Source of the DNA: JAMCRM01 sp041685075
GTDB lineage: Bacteria > Acidobacteriota > Terriglobia > Bryobacterales > Bryobacteraceae
NCBI GenBank assembly: GCA_041685075.1
Contig: JAWLGN010000119.1
Span: 1-15,679, forward strand
Direction of reading: 5' to 3'
Length of the DNA: 15,679 bases
The notes under the pieces: model-generated
Told to the model about the DNA's origin: nothing
Database searches by the model: none
What the model saw: only the letters and a program-made list of their open reading frames with translations
Made by a program: the position numbers and the translations under genes
Shown: positions 6,987 to 13,078 of the stretch, in pieces
Numbering within the stretch: the first letter of the stretch is position 1
Layout: each line of letters begins with the position of its first letter

Positions 6987-7952
6987 ATGCGCATCGAGGA
7001 AATTCCTGCCGCCAAGCTGAACACCAGGCAATTTATCCGCCTCCAGGCCGAGGAGATCTCCCGGACGGTCGGCGACTCCACCGCCATCACGGCGCTCTCG
7101 GGAGGCGTCGATTCCGCCGTGGTCACGGTGTTGGGCCACCGCGCGCTCGGCAAGAGGCTGTCCGCTTACTTCATCGACAACGGCCTCATGCGGAAGAACG
7201 AGGCCCGCGAAGTGGTGCGGATGTTCCGCGATATGGGGATCCGGGTCCGGGTGCTGGATGCCAGGGATGCCTTCTTTGCCGCCCTGCGCGGCCTGCGCGA
7301 CCCCGAGGAGAAGCGCGAAGCCATCACCCACACTTTCTATAAGGATGTCTTTGGCGATCTCTTCCGCTCGAGCGGCGCCCGCTTCCTCCTTCAAGGCACC
7401 ATCCTCACCGACGTCGAAGAGACCGTCGCGGGCGTCAAGCGGCAGCACAACGTGCTCGCGCAGTTGGGCGTCGATCCGCAGGAGGCCTTCGGCTACGGCG
7501 TGATCGAACCGCTTCTCCAGTTGCGCAAGGACGGCGTCCGAAAGCTGGCCCGCGCCCTGGGGATGCCGGCTGCCGCCTACCGCCGCATGCCGTTCCCCGG
7601 GCCGGCCCTGGCCGCGCGCGTGGTGGGTGAGGTCACGCCCGAATCCATCGCGCTGGTGCGGCAGGCCACCGCCATCATGGAGGAGGAACTCGAGCGGGTC
7701 AAGAAGTTCCAGTGCATGGCCATCCTCCACGAAGACCGCTTCCCCGGCATGCGCAATCGCAAGCGCGACTACGGCCGCCAGATCGAGATCCGCTGCTGGG
7801 AGAGCGTGGACGCTCGCACCGCCCGACCCGTCTGGCTCGCGCCGCGCATTCTCGAGCGCCTGGCCTCCCGCATCACCGGCGAGGTCCCCGGCGTCGTGAG
7901 CGTGACCTATAACATCGCCTCCAAGCCGCCCTCCACCATGGAAGCGGTGTAA
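6987..7952 (+). CDS. GuaA-like ATP pyrophosphatase without glutamine amidotransferase domain
   Basis: This 321-residue protein matches the C-terminal ATP-pyrophosphatase plus dimerisation half of GMP synthase. The PP-loop SGGVDSAV is at 38-45, with FIDNGLMRKNE (62-72), FLLQGTILTDVEE (133-145), PFPGPALAARVVGEVT (202-217) and the closing SKPPSTMEAV (312-321). GMP synthase adenylates XMP and aminates it with ammonia made by its own glutaminase domain. That domain is absent here, and the gene begins directly with the ATPase. Several positions differ from ordinary GuaA: KSHHNVGG reads KRQHNVLAQ (151-159), FKDEVR reads RKDGVR (180-185), the VGVMGD.RTY region reads PGMRNRKRDY (253-262), and the usual Arg before VYDITSKPP is Ser305. 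It may be a split GMP synthase subunit (as in archaea) or a paralogue with another substrate. The ATG at 6987 gives the expected length; the ribosome binding site is weak. Confidence 0.82.
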   Translation: MRIEEIPAAKLNTRQFIRLQAEEISRTVGDSTAITALSGGVDSAVVTVLGHRALGKRLSAYFIDNGLMRKNEAREVVRMFRDMGIRVRVLDARDAFFAALRGLRDPEEKREAITHTFYKDVFGDLFRSSGARFLLQGTILTDVEETVAGVKRQHNVLAQLGVDPQEAFGYGVIEPLLQLRKDGVRKLARALGMPAAAYRRMPFPGPALAARVVGEVTPESIALVRQATAIMEEELERVKKFQCMAILHEDRFPGMRNRKRDYGRQIEIRCWESVDARTARPVWLAPRILERLASRITGEVPGVVSVTYNIASKPPSTMEAV

Positions 7953-7964
7953 CGCGCGGAGCGC

Positions 7965-7986
7965 CGCGGCGAGAGCACCCGCCGCG
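7965..7986. terminator. Short GC hairpin between convergent genes
   Basis: CGCGGCG (7965-7971) pairs with CGCCGCG (7980-7986) across an 8-base loop. It lies in the 59-bp gap between the GuaA-like stop and the stop of the convergent propeller gene, where a shared terminator would be expected. It has no T-tract, so the call is weak. Confidence 0.3.
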
Positions 7987-8011
7987 TGCCCCACTGACGC
8001 TAGCCGTAGAC

Positions 8012-9460
8012 CTAGTAGGGGGGAGCGAATGTATCGCAAGCCGTCCTGACTACAACCCCACCCGTCGGGCGTCCGGGAAACGTGTACAGAGTGTCCTGCC
8101 CGACAACATACACGGCGCCCGTCGGACCGATTACGGGAGCCGACAGCCCCCCACCTGGTACGTTCGCCCTGGCTACCTGGCCCATCGTATCGGCCCTGAA
8201 CGTGAACAGGCCATCCGTGGTACTGACGAAGACATGGGTACAGGAAGCCGCCGCCGAAGCGATCGTTTCGCCTCCGGGCGATTGCCGCACCGTGGGCGTG
8301 CCTACCGCTGTCATTCGGCCTTCGCGGGTGAGCACTACGAGGCGCCCATCGTGAAGGCGCGTCGGCGCGGCGAATATTCCGAATTCACCCAACTCAGAAA
8401 TCGAAGACTCGCTGAGGTTAAGCGCCAAGCGGCTTTGAGCCGTGCCAAACCGCACAACGCCGTTCCCGTGGAGCACCGGCGTAGTCGTGAACGTGTGTCT
8501 CGTGCTCGTGGACCGCGCGTTTTCTGCGAATCCCGCCTGTGGCGAGAACGAAAGCGCCACCCTGGTGCGACGGCGATCGGTTGCCAAAATGAGCGGCGCG
8601 CCGCCTCCGGTATCGGGCACAATGGCTACACCTGGAAGCGGAATGCTGACGCCGCCCAGAGGAGACCACGGAATGGGCGGGATGAAGTTCACACCCAAGT
8701 TCGCGATAGCGCACATCGGCCAGACAAGCGGGCCGAGCCATGAGTTCCTGTTTACGCATTCGCTAAAGCCCTCGGACGGGATCGATGTAATCTCGTACAC
8801 GTTAGTACCTACAAGGTGGTTCCCCTGGACGTCACCGTTTCTCCCAAAGGCGATCACGCTTACGCCATCACGGCCAAGACCCTGGTACACGACCGGCACC
8901 ATGATCGCTTCATCGCCATTCCAGCGCCAGAGGTTAGGAGGGGCGGTGGTAGCGCCTCCGTCGGTGAATGGGAGATAAGGAGACTTCGGGAAAGGGACTG
9001 AGAAAAGCCTGGTGCCGTCCGGGTTGAAGCGATGCAAAAAGGACTCGTTATCCTTGGAGTCCGTGTGGTGAATCGTTGAGACGACGAAGATCGTCCCGTC
9101 CGGGAGCACGAGGGGAGACGCAAAGATGCCGCCGTGCTCGGGATTGAGCTGCTGGGTCCAATACTCCAGACCTTCGGCATAGAAGGCGTGCAGTTCACCG
9201 CGGAGGTTGCCGATGTAGACCTTTCCGGTGGGTCCGATCACCGGGTTGGCGCCCGGCGCCACGGGACCCACAATGCGGCTCATCTGCGGCGCCACGGCGG
9301 GCTGAGTGTCGACCCTGGCAAAGCTCGTGTTAGCGCTGTCGCCGCGGGCATGCCGCCATTCAGCGGCTGCCGGAAGAGCGCTGGCCAGCAGTACGACTGT
9401 TGCTATAAGCGCAACGACCGTGCGCGCACGCGCCGCTGCGAGGAAGGATCTGACGTTCAT
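8012..9460 (-). CDS. Secreted beta-propeller (PQQ-like repeat) protein of unknown function
   Basis: The 482-residue protein begins at the ATG at 9458-9460, preceded by AGGAG (9468-9472) 7 bases away. A TTG 18 bases further upstream is less likely. The N-terminus is a clear signal peptide: basic RSFLAAARAR, a hydrophobic core (TVVALIATVVLLASALP), then AAA before Glu34. The mature part shows repeated blade motifs of the kind NPVIGPTGKVYIGN, SPLVLPDGTIFVVS, APTRLHDGRLVVLTREGRMTAV and APVIGPTGAVYVVGQDTLYTF, typical of PQQ-like or quinoprotein-like propellers. I see no catalytic or cofactor residues that would make it a dehydrogenase. It is probably a periplasmic or extracellular scaffold, and its few cysteines could form disulfides. 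By eye its base composition is less GC-rich than the purine and kinase genes to its left. It is divergent from the sigma-factor operon. Confidence 0.8.
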   Translation of the reverse strand: MNVRSFLAAARARTVVALIATVVLLASALPAAAEWRHARGDSANTSFARVDTQPAVAPQMSRIVGPVAPGANPVIGPTGKVYIGNLRGELHAFYAEGLEYWTQQLNPEHGGIFASPLVLPDGTIFVVSTIHHTDSKDNESFLHRFNPDGTRLFSVPFPKSPYLPFTDGGATTAPPNLWRWNGDEAIMVPVVYQGLGRDGVSVIAFGRNGDVQGNHLVGTNVYEITSIPSEGFSECVNRNSWLGPLVWPMCAIANLGVNFIPPIPWSPLGGVSIPLPGVAIVPDTGGGAPLILATDRRRTRVALSFSPQAGFAENARSTSTRHTFTTTPVLHGNGVVRFGTAQSRLALNLSESSISELGEFGIFAAPTRLHDGRLVVLTREGRMTAVGTPTVRQSPGGETIASAAASCTHVFVSTTDGLFTFRADTMGQVARANVPGGGLSAPVIGPTGAVYVVGQDTLYTFPGRPTGGVVVRTACDTFAPPY

Positions 9461-9712
9461 GGTTGTTCTCCTGTTCAAATTCGAAGGTCACTCTCGGCCT
9501 CTCAACCCTGGAAGCGAGAAGGAGGGCAGTGTTTCGCAGAGAATCTTGCGCGGGTGGAACCGGCCGCGGAAACGTACGCGCCGCCCCTTATTCTTCACCC
9601 GGGTTGCGCCAGTCCGGGCTTTCCTCTCGCGTTAATGAGCGACGAGCCGGCGCCCTGTCTGGGAACGATCGAGCGCTTCGCGCAGCGCGAATAGAAAGGA
9701 TCGCGTAAGCCT
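9461..9712. other. Divergent intergenic region between propeller gene and ECF sigma operon
   Basis: These 252 bases hold no convincing gene. The region should contain promoters for both flanking genes. It includes the propeller ribosome binding site (9468-9472, minus), GGAAC words at 9556-9560 and 9662-9666 that recall ECF -35 elements but lack a well-spaced -10, and an inverted repeat at 9677-9691. Confidence 0.6.
9677..9691. repeat. Perfect inverted repeat TTCGCG-CAG-CGCGAA
   Basis: Two 6-base arms surround a 3-base centre, ending 3 bases before the likely AAAGGA ribosome binding site (9695-9700) and 21 bases before the sigma-factor ATG. It could be an operator or an RNA hairpin affecting translation, or a chance event in GC-rich DNA. 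Confidence 0.4.
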
Positions 9713-10276
9713 ATGACTCCCGGCGTACACGAAGACTGTGGCATCCGTCCCGACAGAGGCGCTGCCTGCCCGGCCGAACTCACGCCTGCTTTGTACCGCG
9801 AAATGCGTCGAATCGCTGCCAGGCATCTTAGCAGCGAGCGGCCCAACCACACGCTCCAGGCCACCGCGCTCGCGCACGAGGCGTACCTGAAGCTCGCCGG
9901 CTTCCGGCAGGCGTATGCGGACAACGTGCACTTCCTCGCCGTGGCATCCCGCGCCATGCGCCAGGTGCTGGTGGATTATGCAAGAGCCCGGACGGCTCAC
10001 AAGCGTCTGGGCGACGCCAACAGGCAGCCGCTGTGGCCGGCGGCGATCGAAATGAAAGTCGAAGGCGGCGCGGAGTTAGCCGACCTGATCGCGCTCGACG
10101 GCGCGCTGGCCTCGCTTGCGGCCGAGAATGGCGTGCTCGCCCGGTTAGTCGAGATGCGCTACTTCGGCGGAATGACGGCGGAAGAGTCGGCCGACGCGCT
10201 GGGCTTGTCCGTTCACGTTGTTCGACATGACCTGAGGTTTGCCCAGGCCTGGCTTCGCCGGAAGCTGCTCTCGTAA
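9713..10276 (+). CDS. ECF-type RNA polymerase sigma factor
   Basis: The 187-residue protein has the layout of an extracytoplasmic-function sigma factor of the kind common in Acidobacteria and Planctomycetes (TIGR02999-like). Region 2 (about 24-95) contains LYREMRRIAARHL, HTLQATALAHEAYLKL and FLAVASRAMRQVLVDYAR. Region 4 (about 126-182) contains LVEMRYFGGMTAEESADALGLS, then VHVVRHDLRFAQAWLRRKL, the helix-turn-helix that reads the -35 element. No anti-sigma gene is adjacent. Instead a Ser/Thr kinase gene follows 23 bases downstream in the same operon, an arrangement in which the kinase is expected to control the sigma factor by phosphorylation. The ATG at 9713 has AAAGGA 12 bases upstream, a slightly long spacing. 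The family assignment is firm; the regulon is unknown. Confidence 0.9.
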   Translation: MTPGVHEDCGIRPDRGAACPAELTPALYREMRRIAARHLSSERPNHTLQATALAHEAYLKLAGFRQAYADNVHFLAVASRAMRQVLVDYARARTAHKRLGDANRQPLWPAAIEMKVEGGAELADLIALDGALASLAAENGVLARLVEMRYFGGMTAEESADALGLSVHVVRHDLRFAQAWLRRKLLS

Positions 10277-10287
10277 GTGGCCGGTTG

Positions 10288-10292
10288 GGAGG
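10288..10292 (+). promoter_or_regulatory. Ribosome binding site (GGAGG) for the sigma-linked kinase
   Basis: GGAGG lies 7 bases before the ATG at 10300. It favours that ATG over the in-frame TTG at 10285, which would overlap this site and add five residues. Confidence 0.7.
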
Positions 10293-10299
10293 GTCCCCG

Positions 10300-13044
10300 A
10301 TGAACGCGCGTTTGGCAGAGATGTTTCATCGCCTGGCGGACCTTCCGCCGGATGCGCGAGCGCGTTACTTTGTCGAGCACGAAGTAGATCCCGACACACG
10401 CCGCGAGGTGGAGGAATTGCTGGCTCACGATTCCAGCGACGCCGGCTGGTTCTCGCAACCGGTCGGCATTTCCGCTCGGGCGTACCTGGATGACCATGTC
10501 CGGGGAACGCTCTGCGGACCGTTCCGGTTGCTCCACGTGATCGGGCGCGGGGGGATGGGCGTCGTGTACCTCGCGGAGCGCGCGGACGGGGAAGTCGGAC
10601 AACGCGCGGCGGTGAAGTTACTGCAGCCGGGGTGGACCGAAATCCAGCGTGAACGCTTCCTCCAGGAGCGCGACATACTGGCGGCGCTTGCGCATCCAAA
10701 CATCGCGCGTGTGCTCGACGCGGGACATCTTGCCGATGGCCAGCCGTATCTGGCCATGGAGTACGTGGATGGACAGCGGATCGAGGATTACTGCCACGGG
10801 CTGGACGTCCGGCAAACGGTCGAGTTGTTTCTGCACGTCTGCGAGGCCGTCGCCTACCTGCACGCGAACTCGGTGCTGCACCGTGACCTGAAGCCCGGCA
10901 ATGTGCTTGTATCCGCCTCCGGCGAAGTGAAGCTCCTGGATTTCGGCAATGCCAGAATGCTGGAGCTCGGCGGAGATCCGACGGTGACTCGTTTGCGCAT
11001 CCTCACCCCGGAATACGCGAGCCCGGAGCAACTGAGCGGCGGTGCGGTGGGGACCCGAAGCGACGTCTACTCTCTCGGTGCAGTGCTTCATCACCTGCTA
11101 AGCGGCGGATCCCCCGGAGAAAAGCAACCCAGCCACTCACCGCGCGAGCTGAGCGGCGACCTCGAAATTGTGATGCAAACGGCGACGCGCCGTGAACCAG
11201 AGGACCGTTACGCGAGCATAGAGGAGTTTAGCGCCGACCTCAGAGCCTGGCTCGAGTCCCGGCCGATTCAGGCTCGGCGTGGAGACCGGATATACCGGGC
11301 AAGAAAGCTCATTCAGCGACACGGGTTGGCAACGGGGCTCCTGGCCGCCGTAGTTGCGGCGCTCCTGGGCGCCGGGGCGCTCGCCTGGTATTCGTCCCCT
11401 CATGACTCGAGAGTCCATGGACTCACGGCGAAGCGCGTGACCGCGAACACTCCGGAGCTGCCCATCCAGATGGCCGCCATCTCTCGTGACGGCGCATACG
11501 TCGCGTATTCGGATCCGCTCGGCATCCACCTCTATGACACGGCGGCCGGCGTTACTCGCCTGCTCGAGGGAACCGCCGGCCACGTCCTGCAACGATGGAT
11601 GCCGGACGGCTCGGCCCTGCAGACCCAGACGCTCGATGACTCCGGAGTGGCAGCCACCATGATCGTTCCCGCGGCGGGCGGCCGGCCGGAACTCGCCTCG
11701 GACGGCAGCGGATTTCGGTATTCGCCCGACCGGAGGCATCGTGCGCTTGCTTCGGCAGACGGAAAGCAACTCGTCGTGGAAGACGCGGACGGGAGCCGTT
11801 CGCGCGAGCTCTGGCGATCCGCAAACAGCGTCGTGAGCGGATATGAGTGGAGCCCGGACGGTAAGGCGCTTGCCGTTGTTGCCGATTACGGGCGCACCAG
11901 CAGTCTCGAGATCATCGATGTCGCCGGGAGACGGAAGAGTGTTCTCATTCCGGCAAGCAGCGACCGATACATCACCTCCATCGTCTGGCACACTACGAAT
12001 CGCATCGTGGCGGCGATTTGGGAACGTGGGTCCGGTATCAACTCTGAGGGCGCCGACAATCTCTGGCAGGTGCTCCTGAACTCGCGAGCCCGAAACGGCC
12101 CGGCGGAATTGCGCAAGCTAACGGCCTGGACGGATTCCCGGATCCGGCGGGGATCCTTGACTACGGATGGAAGGAGACTGGCGTTGGTTCGAACCCTGCG
12201 CCAGCGCGACGTGTACATTGCGGAGATCGGCACCGGCGGACACCATGCCGTGGTGCCTCGCCGTCTGACTCCGGACTTGGGTGACGACTATCCCACGGCA
12301 TGGACCCGCGACAGCAAAGCCGTGATTCTCACCTCGGACCGGAACGGGTCGAGCAACGTGTTTGCTCAGGAGATCGACAAGCTCTCCGCCAAGCAACTGG
12401 TTCATGGTCCGGGCCGTCAGATCCTGCCCCGCGTCGCGCCGGATGGCGACGACATCCTGTTCTACGGCCGCGAAGCGCGCAAGCGCGGGCTCATGCGCGT
12501 GCCGGTAAGCGGGGGCACGGCGGAACTGTTGTTCGAGACATCGAACGTAGCGGACTTTCGCTGCTCCCCTGCCGGCCCGTGCATCATCGCGGAATTCCAA
12601 CGGGATCGGCGGATTGTCGTGTCCGCCCTGGACCTGCGCAAGGGCAAGGGCCGCGAAATCTATCGCGAAGCCTCCGGCCGTATCGTCACTCCGGATATTT
12701 CGCCGGACGGACGCTTTCTGGCTACACCGTCGTCGACGAAAATCGTGGTTCGTTCTTTCGCGACCGGATCCGTGGTCCGGGAGATAGACGTCCGCCACGG
12801 TACGGCCCCGACGCGCCTGACCAGCCTCGACTATTCGCCGGACGGAAGAGGATTTTACGCCGGAGATATCACTCCGAGTGAGGCGCGGCTGTTATACATC
12901 GACCTCACAGGCGAAGCCTCCGTTGTTTACCGCCAGGCCGGCTCGCTGCCACAGATATGGGGCATTCCATCGCACGACGGCAAACACGTGGCCATCATGA
13001 TGCACACCGACGATTCGAATGTGTACCTCTTGGACGCCTTCTAG
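10300..13044 (+). CDS. Transmembrane Ser/Thr protein kinase with C-terminal PD40/WD40-like propeller
   Basis: This 914-residue kinase starts at the ATG after GGAGG, 23 bases downstream of the sigma factor. After a 70-residue helical N-terminus, the kinase domain (about 74-320) shows GRGGMGVVY (82-90), Lys106 (AAVKLL), HRDLKPGN (194-201, Asp196), DFG (214-216, followed by NAR), YASPEQ (239-244) and SDVYSLG (254-260), so it is predicted active. One membrane helix lies at about 342-363. The remaining 540 residues are an extracytoplasmic TolB/PD40-type propeller with repeated blade motifs such as AAISRDGAYVAYSD, EWSPDGKALAVV, DISPDGRFLATP and DYSPDGRGFYAGD. Such propellers likely sense a ligand or protein partner. 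The gene pair is a familiar acidobacterial signalling unit. The protein ends with VYLLDAF 34 bases before the stop of the convergent receptor gene. Confidence 0.92.
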   Translation: MNARLAEMFHRLADLPPDARARYFVEHEVDPDTRREVEELLAHDSSDAGWFSQPVGISARAYLDDHVRGTLCGPFRLLHVIGRGGMGVVYLAERADGEVGQRAAVKLLQPGWTEIQRERFLQERDILAALAHPNIARVLDAGHLADGQPYLAMEYVDGQRIEDYCHGLDVRQTVELFLHVCEAVAYLHANSVLHRDLKPGNVLVSASGEVKLLDFGNARMLELGGDPTVTRLRILTPEYASPEQLSGGAVGTRSDVYSLGAVLHHLLSGGSPGEKQPSHSPRELSGDLEIVMQTATRREPEDRYASIEEFSADLRAWLESRPIQARRGDRIYRARKLIQRHGLATGLLAAVVAALLGAGALAWYSSPHDSRVHGLTAKRVTANTPELPIQMAAISRDGAYVAYSDPLGIHLYDTAAGVTRLLEGTAGHVLQRWMPDGSALQTQTLDDSGVAATMIVPAAGGRPELASDGSGFRYSPDRRHRALASADGKQLVVEDADGSRSRELWRSANSVVSGYEWSPDGKALAVVADYGRTSSLEIIDVAGRRKSVLIPASSDRYITSIVWHTTNRIVAAIWERGSGINSEGADNLWQVLLNSRARNGPAELRKLTAWTDSRIRRGSLTTDGRRLALVRTLRQRDVYIAEIGTGGHHAVVPRRLTPDLGDDYPTAWTRDSKAVILTSDRNGSSNVFAQEIDKLSAKQLVHGPGRQILPRVAPDGDDILFYGREARKRGLMRVPVSGGTAELLFETSNVADFRCSPAGPCIIAEFQRDRRIVVSALDLRKGKGREIYREASGRIVTPDISPDGRFLATPSSTKIVVRSFATGSVVREIDVRHGTAPTRLTSLDYSPDGRGFYAGDITPSEARLLYIDLTGEASVVYRQAGSLPQIWGIPSHDGKHVAIMMHTDDSNVYLLDAF

Positions 13045-13078
13045 CCGGCCAGTCGCTTCATTACAGCCCTTCCGCTCT

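Noticed and set aside
5340..7952. An 870-codon open frame on the plus strand that runs antisense through the PurF-like gene into the GuaA-like gene
   Set aside because: Only the part from 6987 matches a known family. The rest is the complement of the PurF-like gene with low-complexity His/Arg/Pro content, a usual effect of high GC.
6987..7952. Calling the gene guaA
   Set aside because: The amidotransferase domain is missing and several XMP-site motifs differ, so the standard symbol could mislead.
9461..9478. Upstream TTG start for the secreted propeller gene
   Set aside because: AGGAG is correctly spaced for the ATG at 9458-9460 and the signal peptide is complete from there.
9556..9576. GGAAC followed by CGTA as an ECF-type autoregulated promoter
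   Set aside because: The spacing of 12 bases is too short for the usual 16-17, and similar words are expected by chance.
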